From positions 1,238,001-1,302,000 of the forward strand of contig CANXME010002579.1 in the NCBI GenBank assembly GCA_948144175.1: 64,000 nucleotides of DNA, given 5' to 3'. Below the pieces are notes generated by a model, which saw nothing but the letters and a program-made list of their open reading frames with translations, did no database searches and was not told the origin of the DNA. Below, piece after piece: positions 35,401 through 44,451 of this stretch; positions within the stretch are counted from its first letter, which is position 1; each line of letters begins with the position of its first letter. This stretch comes from Closterium sp. NIES-65. Its lineage: Eukaryota > Streptophyta > Zygnematophyceae > Desmidiales > Closteriaceae. Position numbers and translations under genes: made by a program.

Positions 35401-37671
35401 TCCCCTCCCCTCCCCTCTCCTCCCCTCCCCTCCCCTCCCCTCCCCTCCTCTCCCCTCCCTTCCTTCTTCCCAGTATTCTTCGGAGCCCTCCTCCTGGTTC
35501 CAGAGGAGCATCAGAGCCCAGCAAGCCAGGCTACTGGACCACACGTGCAAGCGCATGAACGAACTCAACCTCAAACGCTGCCAACACATCCCCAGGCGCC
35601 CAGGGGCGGACTGGCGGGACCTGCCGGATATTAAGGTACGATTATGAAGCACTGTACGACCCACACTGCTCTTGAGTCAACTCTAAAGCAGAACTACTGG
35701 ATATCAAGGTACGATCATGAAGCAATGTACGACCCACACTCAGGCTCAGCTCAACCTCAACCACAAAGGACCTACACAAACCTGGTTGGGGTCGATCCCC
35801 TCCTTAGCCCATCGTGTAAAGAGTGAATTTTTTAGACGTCTCAAAAAATCACTCTTTACACATGTACGTCACCTACACTCAGGCTCAGCTCAACCTCAAC
35901 CTCAACCACGAAGGACTTCGAACCTGGTTGAGGTCGATCCCCTCCTTGGCCCATCCCTTTTCATTTCGCCCTCTTCGCTCTCTTGTTTTCTGGATCGACC
36001 CTTCTTGTCATGAGCCCGTACGGCAGGACTGGAGGAATCCCTCTAGGGCTTTTGATGTGCCTCAAAATTCGTATCTATGCCCGCAATTTGTTTGTTACCC
36101 ACCTCAGAAGTTGACAAGCCCTCACGAAAGCCGTTCGCTTATCTGATGTTGCTTTTGAGAATTCTCGAGAGCAACAGCAACATCCTGTTCCGTTGAACCA
36201 CAGGTCCGCTTATTCAATGGGTGCGAAGCAGACCTGGTCCCTTGGCTATTTTGAGACGTCTCAAAACATCACTTTTATCACGTATCAACAGCAACATCCC
36301 GTTCCTTTGAACCACAGGTCCGCTTATTCAATGGGTGCGAAGCAGACCTGGTCTCTTGGCGCCTGCCCAACTCCATGCAGCACCACAACAACTGGAAGGG
36401 GCTGTTTGGCCAGCTTTACAGTTCCAAAACACTTTCTTGTATACCCCAAACCCCCTGTTCCTCACCAGGTGCGGCTGTCCGATGGGCGTGAGACAGATTT
36501 GGTCCCCTGGTGCCTACCCAACACCATGGAGCGCCACAACAACTGGAAGGGGCTGTTTGGGCAGCTCACTTTCACACCCGTAACCTGACCTCTCCTTGGT
36601 ATCCCTTCCTTTCCCTCATTTTCATCCACAGGTGCGGCTGTCGGACGGCCGTGAGGCAGATTTGGTCCCCTGGTGCCTACCCAACACCATGGAGCGGCAC
36701 AATAACTGGAAGGGGTTGTTTGGGCGGCTGGACTGGGCAGGCAACTTCCCCACGTCTGTGACGGACCCCCAGCCAATGGGGAAAGTGGGCATGTGCTTTC
36801 ACCCCGAGCAGGACCGCATTGTCAGCGTGCGCGAGTGTGCGCGATCGCAGGTAAGGGAGGGGACGTGTGACAAGGGTTGTGGTGTTCTGGGATGTCCCCA
36901 ACTTCAAGATTTTAGTGTGGGATTTTTTGAGATTTCACAAAAAAGCTCTGGGATGTCCCAATCTTCAAGATCATAGTGGGGGATTGGTGTGGGTGAGAGC
37001 CTGATGAATCAAGGGGTGACTGGGCGGGCAACTTTCCCACGTCTGTGACGGACCCCCAGCCCATGGGGAAAGTGGGCATGTGCTTTCACTCCGGTTGGTG
37101 GAGAGTTCTTTCTTCATAGGGTGAAGACTTTCCTTTTCACCAGTCAGCTCTTTCTTGCTTTGATTGCCTTATTCCTGCTTCTACCCAATGCTCTCACAAT
37201 TACCCTCCCCCCCAGTCCCGTTTACCTTGCGCTCACAACGCCTTGGTGGCCTTCCCTTAACTGGTAGAACCGTGTTGCCTGAATGTGACCGTGGCACCGC
37301 TTTGCAAGCATCATTCACGCCAGGCTCCACAAGATAGTCCGACCATGTTCGCCCCACTCCTCCTTCCTGTGTTAATCTTTCAGGGTCTCCCCGACTGGTA
37401 CTACTTCACGGGCAACATCCGGGCCAAGCACCGTCATCTCAACTAACACTTTCCCTTTCTTTGTGTTCCCAATGTGCCACAAATCTCTCAGGGCTTCCCC
37501 GACTGGTACCGCTTTGCTGGCAACATTCAGGCCAAGCATCGCCAGATCGGCAACGCTGTCCCTCCACCTCTTGCCCTGGCTCTGGGCTTGCAGCTCAGGA
37601 AGGCTCTCTTGGAGACGAGGAAGATGAATGGAGCAGAAGTGGAGAGAGAGGGTAAGGATGAGGCAAAGTAA
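23445..37671 (+). CDS. MET1: DNA (cytosine-5)-methyltransferase, MET1/DNMT1 type, complete
   Basis: A maintenance CpG methyltransferase acting in the nucleus. Exons: 23445-24144, 24330-24553, 24802-24960, 25412-25638, 26492-26846, 27304-29036, 29516-30074, 30515-30730, 31210-31715, 32381-32528, 33397-33594, 34238-34597, 35474-35635, 36632-36850, 37492-37671 (TAA). All phases fit, giving about 1,981 residues against roughly 1,530 in Arabidopsis; the extra is charged or Gly/Ala-rich filler. Order: basic repetitive tail (1-233), RFD1 (about 250-437), RFD2 (about 556-860), acidic stretch, BAH1 (about 1015-1135), BAH2 (about 1136-1390), catalytic domain (about 1497-1960). Motifs: [14 protein letters not shown] (I), [15 protein letters not shown] (IV, split between exons 10 and 11), [10 protein letters not shown] (VI), [11 protein letters not shown] (VIII), [13 protein letters not shown] (IX-X). 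No CXXC finger, as in plants. ATG at 23445 has GCAATGG context. Confidence 0.95.
24992..25017. repeat. perfect 26-bp junction palindrome, GCGC core
   Basis: CGACTTTTGAGGCGCCTCAAAAGTCG contains the shared core TTTTGAGGCGCCTCAAAA. It separates the real end of MET1 exon 3 (CCCCGCTTCAGGTAAACGC) from a second copy of that exon-donor segment. Confidence 0.9.
25255..26130 (+). repeat. MET1 exon 4 copies
   Basis: A diverged, frame-broken copy of the exon 4 start (GACAAGGCCATTCTGTGCCT) precedes the real exon. Three copies of its 3' end (encoding [14 protein letters not shown]...FSGLPALE with the donor) follow at about 25735-25816, 25900-25985 and 26060-26130. Confidence 0.85.
26225..26500 (+). repeat. 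MET1 exon 5 start copies
   Basis: Two extra copies encoding versions of SLKEExxKxAAVRSI lie at about 26260-26320 and 26365-26430 before the real exon 5 at 26492. Confidence 0.75.
26925..27215 (+). repeat. chimeric copy joining MET1 exons 5 and 6, plus an exon 6 start copy
   Basis: About 26935-27035 carries the exon 5 stretch encoding KINEKE fused without the intron to an exon 6 stretch (DLPRR...DDQL...VPLELLPML). A copy of the exon 6 start ([13 protein letters not shown], after CACAG) lies near 27162-27210. Confidence 0.7.
29041..29390 (+). repeat. copies of the BAH1 exon end with a 20-bp repeat
   Basis: Two copies of the exon 6 end (encoding [19 protein letters not shown]) lie near 29115-29178 and 29318-29380. 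Between them about five 20-bp units (TAAGCTGCCAGCAGATGCGG) derive from the donor site. Confidence 0.85.
31042..31069. repeat. perfect 28-bp junction palindrome, AATT core
   Basis: The palindrome has the shared core TTTTGAGAATTCTCAAAA with arms TTTAC/GTAAA. It lies between two copies of the segment CACGTGCCATCAGAAGTAT in a MET1 intron. Confidence 0.92.
31716..31945 (+). repeat. copies of the MET1 exon 9 end
   Basis: Two extra copies encoding [17 protein letters not shown], each followed by GTGAG, lie near 31765-31816 and 31880-31941. Confidence 0.85.
32293..32342. repeat. (AT/GT)n microsatellite
   Basis: ATATACATATATGTATATATGT-like alternating sequence, close to the tract at 9186-9260. Confidence 0.85.
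32590..32970 (+). repeat. three extra copies of the catalytic PCQ exon end
   Basis: Copies of the exon 10 end encoding [13 protein letters not shown] or a close variant, each followed by a GTAAG or GTACA donor, lie at about 32608-32668, 32745-32800 and 32886-32967. Confidence 0.85.
33220..33790 (+). repeat. MET1 exon 11 copies
   Basis: Two copies of the exon start containing CCATGGAGCAAGGTGCAGTG (about 33222-33262) or a near variant (about 33300-33335) precede the real exon 33397-33594. A copy of its 3' half ([18 protein letters not shown]) follows at about 33640-33780. A TTTTTTAGTCGACTCAAAAA palindrome (33265-33284) separates the first two. Confidence 0.85.
34075..34775 (+). repeat. MET1 exon 12 copies
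   Basis: A diverged copy of the exon start, with its own acceptor, lies at 34081-34185. Copies of its end (encoding [11 protein letters not shown] plus donor) lie at about 34700-34770. Confidence 0.82.
35225..36000 (+). repeat. MET1 exon 13 copies and CTCCC array
   Basis: A diverged exon copy ([20 protein letters not shown]) lies at 35233-35345. A pentanucleotide CCCCT array (35353-35460) leads to the real exon. Its donor region is repeated near 35700, and a further pair of about 100-bp copies flanks the palindrome at 35821-35854. Confidence 0.85.
36147..36176. repeat. junction palindrome, AATT core
   Basis: A 30-bp near-perfect palindrome with arms TGTTGC/GCAACA around TTTTGAGAATTCTC stands at the left edge of a tandem copy block of MET1 exon 14. 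Confidence 0.85.
36177..36595 (+). repeat. MET1 exon 14 start copies
   Basis: Three copies precede the real exon at 36632: about 36205-36245, 36320-36420 and 36470-36575, encoding variants of [18 protein letters not shown]. The palindrome TTTTGAGACGTCTCAAAA (36249-36266) lies between the first two. Confidence 0.87.
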
Positions 37672-37910
37672 TGGAATGTGAACACATAATGCCTCTGGCA
37701 CTGGCTCTGGGCTTTCAGCTGCGGAAAGCTCTCCTGGAAACGAAAGAGATGGATGGAGCAGAGGTGGAGGGAGAGAGAAACGATGAAGCATAGTGACTTT
37801 TGAGTCAGATTAAAAATTACCTCTGGCCCAGACTCTGGGGTTCGAGTTGAGGAAAGCTCTCCTGGAGAAGAGGATGGATGGAGCACAGGTGGAGGGAGAG
37901 AGTAATGACA
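37380..37910 (+). repeat. MET1 last-exon copies
   Basis: A copy of the exon 15 start ([17 protein letters not shown]) precedes the real exon. Two copies of its end ([16 protein letters not shown]) follow the stop codon at about 37690-37792 and 37825-37900. Confidence 0.85.
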
Positions 37911-38560
37911 ATGAAAAGATTGGAATTTGAAGGATAAGAAAGCATGGTAATATATGTTGTGTGTTTGTTGTGTTTTTTACATCTGTGTGTAGGTTGTGTT
38001 AGAGGCAAGAAATATTATGCAGCAGTATTTCAACCAGATTTCTGCAGCAGTATCAACCTTAGCACATGCCATCTCAACAACAATTGCCGGGACGGAAATG
38101 ACATCTGCTGTAGTCTGCACTACACACACCACCTCGTCTTTCCTTCCGCCCTCCCACCACCAACACAGCTCTCCAACTTTGCCTGACCTTCAGCACTGGC
38201 CTTCACAAGTCCGCAAGACCCCATTCTCTGTGAAACCCATGCCTCGGTAAATGCTTGTCCATGTGTGAGCTTTTCCACCTTTGCAAACCTCCATGCACCT
38301 CTGAAGCCTCACCATGTCTGCAAACACCCATGAGTCTGCAAAGCTTCACGCCTCTGCCAAGCTCTTCCTCTCCTCCTCGGGAATAGCCAACCTTTGAGGT
38401 GCCTCAAAAGACGTATCTGCAATGCGAACCCCCCCTGCAACTGTACAGCTTCACGCCTCTGTCAACTCTTCCTCTCTTCCTCAGAAACAGCCAACCATTG
38501 GGGCGCCTCAAAACACGTATCTGCAATCCCCCCCTGCACTTGTAAAGCTTCACGCCTCTG
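37672..38560. other. intergenic region between two convergent genes
   Basis: This 889-bp stretch holds tail copies of MET1 (to about 37900), then about 400 bp with no coding signal. From about 38340 it holds two copies of the last 60 bp of the cofactor C gene, separated by TTTGAGGTGCCTCAAAA (38393-38409) and a related half palindrome (38497-38512). Confidence 0.7.
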
Positions 38561-39769
38561 TCAACTCTTCCTCTCTTCCTCAGGAATAACCGACCAATTC
38601 GGCGACGACACCGCACGCAGCCAACTGAAATCGTCCACGAGGGCCCACAGCCCACCATCCACCGCCAGGTCAGCATCCTTAAAATCCGCCTCCAACCCGT
38701 CATACTCCCTACTATAAGGCGCGAATCTGACACCCTTAGAGTGCTCTATAAGCGGCCTGCTGCGCGTGCGGACATAGAAATCGGCGCGCTCTGTCTGGTG
38801 TATCCTCAGCTGATGGCTCGCGACGGCTACAGTGCTGCCTGACGCGTCCTCCACATGGCAGGCTCCCGACACTGGGCAGAGGATGACGTGGCAGTCGCGC
38901 ACGTGGCGGAGGAAGACGGCGGAGAGGACACCGCGGACAGACACGTGGCAGTGGGAGAGGTGCTGCAGCGTGAGCTCGCCGCGTCTGTGCTGCTCTGGCG
39001 AGATTTGAATGTGCTCGTGGGAGCGGTGGGAGATGGAGAGGGACGGGTGCGCGGAGCTGGTTGGGGGGATGGAAGATGGAGCCTCGGCGGACGCTCCTGC
39101 TGTTTTGGCTGCTCCAACTTCTCCTGCTGCTCCCAGCGCTGCTGCTCCGGATTCTCCGCCTGCTGCGGGTGCTCCTGCTGCCGCCGCCGCTTCTCCTGAC
39201 GCTGCTGCTCCCGATACGGCTCCTCCTTATACCCCTGTTGGCTCAACATCGGAGGCCACCAATCCCGTTCTCCTCGGGTCGCCCTCCTGCTCCACCTGGC
39301 AACTACCCACTGGCTGCAGCGACTGCGTCGGTTGCTCGAGAGATTTCTGAGAGGACGAGGCGTCTTTATTTTCTGAAGAAGGTTTCTTTTGCCCTCTTGA
39401 GGAAAAGGCGAATCGTTTCTTGGGTTTCGAGGCGGATCGGGCAGTTTCCAGGTTGGCGCGAAGCGCGGCCACGCGTGAAGTCATCTGCTCCACGTCACGC
39501 CGCGGGACCGACGGCGCGAAATGCGCTACTAGGACTTCCACCGCGCGAAGCGCTGCCACCGCCGCTTGATCCGCGTTCAATCCGGACCGTTGATTGCCTC
39601 CCGCAGCGTCCACCTGTTCACTACTTTCCTCGCAGTTGATCCCCGACTGTGCAGATTCGGCAACGGAACCGGAATCTCTGGAACTTAAAGCTCGGATCGC
39701 GGCTTCCAGCGCGTCGCATTTCTCGCGAAAGGCTAGGAAGACGGACAGCTGGTCTTGCTCCTCGTCCAT
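38561..39769 (-). CDS. TBCC: tubulin-folding cofactor C (TBCC), single exon with an in-frame stop
   Basis: TBCC is the GTPase-activating factor of the tubulin-folding complex. The first ATG is at 39769 (MDEEQDQLSVF). The N-terminal part ends in KPKKRFAFSSR, as in plant cofactor C. Then comes an Ala/Gly-rich linker, then the C-terminal C-CAP/TBCC domain: VFLRHVRDCHVILCPVSG, VASHQLRIHQTERADFY, RPLIEHSKGVRFAPY, WALVDDFSWLRAVSSPNW, EEERKS and TGA. The arginine of QLRIH, the expected catalytic finger, is present. One TAA (39227-39229) interrupts an otherwise continuous frame inside the linker. GGG/GTATAAG there could be a donor, but a purine-rich 'intron' would be unlike others here. Alternatives are a recent null allele or a sequence error. 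Confidence 0.88.
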
Positions 39770-40296
39770 GTGCGCGTGAGTGGCGTGGCGGGTGCTAGGC
39801 CACAACTATTTCGTCGTATGTAGAAGCCAGAAAATCTGAGACAAGCCAGAGGGGCAGAAGCCGCTGGGGTTGTCGTGCGACGTGGATGACAGAACAGCTT
39901 GATCGGATTCGGAACGAATGAGCAACCAACGGTGCTGGGAGGAGATCGCTCGGCGGAGCTGGTTGAGGGAGGGGGGAAGATCTGATGCAAGTGCGGGATA
40001 AATCGGTTAAGTACGGCACTGGGCGGTTCTAATTAGATGTGATTCTTCTTTCCGGAGGTCGAGTTCCGACATGGGAAAGTGTCAAAACAACCATGTGCGC
40101 TGCAATATCGAAACACCAAGGTTGTTTATCCACTAACTATAGTTCTGTCAAAACTAGTACTAGTACTTGCAAAGCAGGCTACATAAGTCACTGCACTGCA
40201 CCCTTTTCCAGCTTTCTGGATTTGTAACGGGGAAACATTGTGTTTATACATGTCCTAAATTCGATATGGATGAATCGTCTTGGTGGTGGTGGTGGT
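39770..40296. other. upstream region of TBCC
   Basis: No gene seen in these 527 bp. It should contain the TBCC promoter (minus). A GGT run at 40281-40296 borders the DNA transposon. Confidence 0.4.
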
Positions 40297-41784
40297 CAGG
40301 GCTGACGCTATCAGAGTAAATAGTCTGATTAGTCTGACGGATCAGACCATCGAGTTTGTGAAAAATGGAATTCCAGAGTAGTCAAAATTTCATCACTGAG
40401 AGCCTCAGAGTTATTGTTTTATGGCCCCTGATTCAGTGTAATAGGCCTCAGTGTTAGTCATTTCTGGAGTCTGTCACTACAGAGTATGCGTTCTGTGGTC
40501 CCTGCATGCAAGTTTATCGGGAGGAAGCTTCCTCGAAATTTCCTTTCGATACACCCACCTCCGAGGTTCATGCTTTTGTATTAACGTTCATGTGACAAGT
40601 TTAAACGTTCCAACCCAGTCTCGCAGGTGTGCTCCGATTCCAACCCAGTCACGACTGGGTTCCGTGACAGTAAAAAACGGCTGTCGTTCAGACAGCCACA
40701 TACTCCCATGGTCGAGAACACACTGGGTGGGAACCGATAGATGATTTTCATTTTTTTTGGTTACGCGACAGTCTAGCTTGACTCGTTCTGACGTTCGGAG
40801 GCAAGGAAAGTTAACGTGAGGCAATTTTGCACGACCCTCGGCTGCCCACTCATGCGACGTCCACATTCACCCCCCACCTTGCTGCCATGCCACGGGCACG
40901 TGTTTCGTGCACTGTTGCTTGGGGCCACGTCGGATGGGGCCGAATGGGGCCCCATCTCAGGAACGCCATCTGAGATGGTGTTCCTGAGATGGGGGAAGTT
41001 CGGAGTGCTGCACTATTGGTCCAGCGTGGCAGTCCTGGGTATTTTGCACACCCACCACACGTGCCATGCGATGTCAGTCTCATTGTGCGAAAAACAAGTG
41101 AGAAAACTTCCAACCAATCGCATGCTTCTGTATTCAACGTTCATGCGCCAATTCCAAACGGCCACAATCTCCCATAACACGGTCGAAAACAGTCTGGGGG
41201 GAACCCGATGAAAAAACAGATTGCTGTGTGGTGACCGTGAAACGAAACTGCTTTCTGCTGTTGGATTGGCGCCTGTTTTTCCTTTTCCATTTGTCACGTT
41301 ATTCTTTGACCTTTCTGAACGTGCCAAACCCAGTCACGACTCGGTCCTGTGACAGTCAAAAACGTCAGTGGTTCTGACGTTGGGCGTCAGGGGAAGTTGC
41401 CATGCGCAAAAATCGCACGACCCTCACCGCCCAACTCATGCGACGTCCAGATTCACTCCCCCCGTTGCTGCCATGCCTTAGGCACGTGTTCTGTGCACTG
41501 TTGCTGGGGGAAGTTCGGATGGGGCCCCATCTCAGGAACGCCATCTGACATTGCACATTCGCCCTTTCACAGAACAGATTCGCCATCAAAGTTCAGTTTC
41601 GATAATGCACAGCGCGTTACTACACGTACCCTGATCGTGACTTCTCGACCCTGAACACTCAGACTGTATAACTTCCCAACACTGAGCAATCAGGGTGCTG
41701 CTTTTCTGGAAAATATGCCTTCAGGGTTAAAATTTTTTTTTTTAGGTGGACATCAGGGTACCTAAATTTGAAACGTCAGCCCTG
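40297..41784. mobile_element. non-autonomous hAT-like DNA transposon
   Basis: The ends CAGGGCTGACG (40297-40307) and CGTCAGCCCTG (41774-41784) form an 11-bp terminal inverted repeat. They are flanked on both sides by GTGGTGGT, a possible 8-bp target duplication, although that lies in a GGT run and is weak evidence. No transposase is visible. The interior holds a partial tandem duplication: the segment running from AACCCAGTCACGACTGGGTT to a GGGGCCCCATCTCAGGAACG block (about 40645-40995) recurs in diverged form at about 41320-41550. Confidence 0.6.
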
Positions 41785-41792
41785 GTGGTGGT

Positions 41793-42133
41793 CATAACTG
41801 TCCTGTTCATGATGGGATGAAGTTGCTTGGTTGTTGATGATGCTACTGAGGTGAGTAATTCATGGTTGTTGCACACTGGTGTATTCACGATAACCATTAT
41901 CAATGTCAATTATCACGTAACTAAAGTTTACAATCAAGGAGCACGCACAAGTACAATTAGGACAGAGGATGATGGATACATGGGTCATCATCACACAAAC
42001 TTCCAGAAACTTCCAAAAGAACGTTCTTAGATAGAAAAGGTGGCAGGAACACTACCGCTGCTGCTGGAAAGTGGGCAATGGGATCATCCCCCAAGGGGTC
42101 AGCAAACTTGACCTATCCGTTCAGCGCGTTTGC
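41793..42133. other. no gene seen
   Basis: About 340 bp between the hAT-like element and the stop codon of the secreted-protein gene. It probably holds that gene's 3' UTR and polyadenylation region. No repeats or motifs stand out. Confidence 0.4.
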
Positions 42134-42982
42134 CTACAACCAATACCACCTCTCGAGGGAGGTACCACCGGTACGTTTAGCTGAGAAGGACACAAATTGG
42201 GGGCCAGCCACGATGTGATGAAACGGCGTGAGTCAGTAAACAGATTGTGACGCCATGGTCAGTAAGAGGAATCCGATGCCATTAGGCCGAAAACGACAAC
42301 TCGTGAGGAATCAGATTGCGTAGGAGTGACTTGGAAACGTGACCATAAGAATCTACGGGAATTGCGATTTGAGATTTTGACATGATCTGACAGGATGTAG
42401 CCACTATGCCATCATTATGGTCCCGTGGATGGCAGCTTACTTACCGTCGGGACTAGTAACTCCGTCGGGACTGGTAACTCCGTCGGGACTAGTAACTCCT
42501 TTGCAGTCGTTCTGATAGGACTTGACCGTCGCGTCGGTGCACTTGGCCTTTCTGGCTTTGCAAAACCCGTTGCCCTTCATCACATCAGCACATAGATATT
42601 TTCCTGCGGCCCACTCAAATATCAGGATTTGGAAAGTCGGGTTAGTAATTGAGTCGGCAGCAACAACTCACACGCGGTTCTGCTGAAGAGAAATACGAAA
42701 ACTTCCAGCTAGGAGTGCTAATAGTGAGTGATCGGCATAATGAGCCGCCATGCCAAAGTACGGAAGAAGGCGCCATAATGAGCAAGATGACAATCTGACG
42801 AGGGAAATGAGGAAGGGGAACTTACCATCCGAAGTTCGCTTCGGCTGCTTGCCAGTGGCCGCAACTTGCGGATTTTCAGGTTGAACCGCCGGGTTAGCAG
42901 AAGCTTTCAAAGCGTACGTTGAGAGAACAAGGGCAACGGCCAGCAGAAGAGAGAGAACCGTAATTCCGCGGAGTCGCGCCAT
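42134..42982 (-). CDS. small secreted cysteine-containing protein, 3 exons
   Basis: Exons 42982-42826, 42603-42445 and 42180-42134 (TAG) join in phase 1/1 with GTAAGT donors and CAG acceptors, giving 120 residues. Residues 1-30 look like a signal peptide: MARLRG, then a Leu/Val-rich core, then a likely cut after ASA. Exon 2 encodes KYLCADVMKGNGFCKARKAK followed by CTDATVKSYQNDC, four cysteines spaced 9, 6 and 11 apart, which could form two disulfides. It ends in three in-frame GVTSPD repeats (18-bp DNA repeat, 42446-42500). The short basic C-terminus comes from exon 3. I do not recognise the family. A secreted peptide or wall protein is possible; function unknown. Confidence 0.75.
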
Positions 42983-43235
42983 TTTGCAGGAGAAGAGGAT
43001 AATGTCGTAGCTTAGTAAGCTGTTGTACGGGTAGTAGTCGTGGTTAGTCTAGTAGATCTAGTGATCTAATGGATTGAAGATTGATGAAGGCGAAGATTGA
43101 AGGCGTGATTTACCAGCAACGAAGAAGCCTGCTAAATAGCAAACCGAAGGGCGAGGGCATTCCATGACGGATAGACTGGGCCCAAAATTGAGGGAAGGTG
43201 CGCCACGGCTTGCGGCAATGTGATTGGTTGTGGAT

Positions 43236-43435
43236 CACGATGGCTTACTATCGTAGGACCAATGAACAAGTAAGTTCCACGATGGCTTATCGTAGGACCA
43301 ATGAACAAAAGTTCCGTGATGGCTTATCGTAGGACCAATGAAATCTTAGGTTCCGCGATGACTTAGGCCCAATGAATTCTTAGGTTCCGCGATGTCTAAT
43401 CGTAGAACCAATGAAATCGTAGGTTCCGTGATGAC
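43236..43435 (-). promoter_or_regulatory. CCAAT-box tandem repeats upstream of the secreted-protein gene
   Basis: Five diverged copies of a 30-45-bp unit containing CGATGGCTTATCGTAGGACC followed by AATGAA lie 250-450 bp upstream of the start codon. Each carries CCAAT on the plus strand; another CCAAT on the minus strand is near 43220. This resembles a multi-site NF-Y type promoter. Confidence 0.5.
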
Positions 43436-44094
43436 GTACAAATTCGCGGGAGTGAGCGAAAACGGGGTTCAGTTGTGCTGCTGAATTGTGAAACCGTCCT
43501 TGCCCGAACGCGTCAGGACGCGGTAAAAGTGCTCGATCGGGGGGAGATCGATCCGGTCACCGCACTCAAAGCCTGCGTAATACGTACAATAGGTATAGAA
43601 ACGTTTACAACCGTGGTAAAAAAACAATCCTGAGGCGATCAATTTTCCACTTTTACCGCGTCCTCAGACCTGAAATCACGTCTCCCGTGAGATGCGGCGA
43701 CAGAAGTGGACATCCAGAACCAGCCCATTATAAAAATTGCACTACTAGCGACTGATCATCGTAATTTATACAAAAAGAAAACGAACAAACAGGGTTAACT
43801 AGCAAAGCAGCCCCAAAACCCTTATGCGTGGCTCCTCTGACATTCAGTGATACCTACATAAGAGAACACCTTCCACTGGAGAATAAGGAAATCTAGGACT
43901 GGTACGATAATAATAACATGTGAGCCATTTAATACTTTGGTTACCTAACCAACCAACCATCTCTGCTAGCAGCATTCATGTACAAACGCCCCTGCAGCGA
44001 AACCATTCTCTGGGTTAAGCATGACGTGACATTCCCCGATGCGCTTCACACTGGCCAGTTTTGCCACCCCACCATGACAAAAAAGGAAACTTTC
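43436..44094. other. intergenic region with a long inverted repeat
   Basis: AGGACGCGGTAAAAGTG (43515-43531) recurs in perfect inverted orientation at 43648-43664, giving a 17-bp stem with a 116-bp loop. No gene is visible. It could be a small foldback element or a regulatory structure. Confidence 0.55.
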
Positions 44095-44451
44095 AAGGTA
44101 GGCCTTTGGCAACGGCAGAGAGGGCGCAGAGAGAGCAGCAGAGGATGGTCTCGGAGGGCAGATGCAACGGCAGCAGTGACACTCGTTTGAGTCGACTCAA
44201 AGGAAACTTCTAAGGAAGGCCTTTGGCAATGGCGGTGAGGGCGAGGTGTAGGGAGAGCAGCAGAGGATGGTCTCAGAGGGCAGATGCAATGGCAGAGTTG
44301 GCACTCGTTGAATCGATCCTAAGGAAGCTTCTAAGGAAGGCCTTTGGCAACGGCGGTGAGGGCGAGGTGTAGGGAGAGCAGCAGAGGATGGTCTCGGAGG
44401 GCAGATGCAATGGCAGAAATGGCACTCGTCGAATCGATTCTAAGGAAGCTT
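44095..44451 (-). repeat. three extra copies of the gamma-tubulin complex protein last exon
   Basis: About 120-bp copies encoding ASALRDHPLLLSLHLALTAV or parts of it lie at about 44340-44440, 44215-44320 and 44095-44180, downstream of the real stop. TTTGAGTCGACTCAAA (44186-44201) sits at one junction. Confidence 0.85.
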
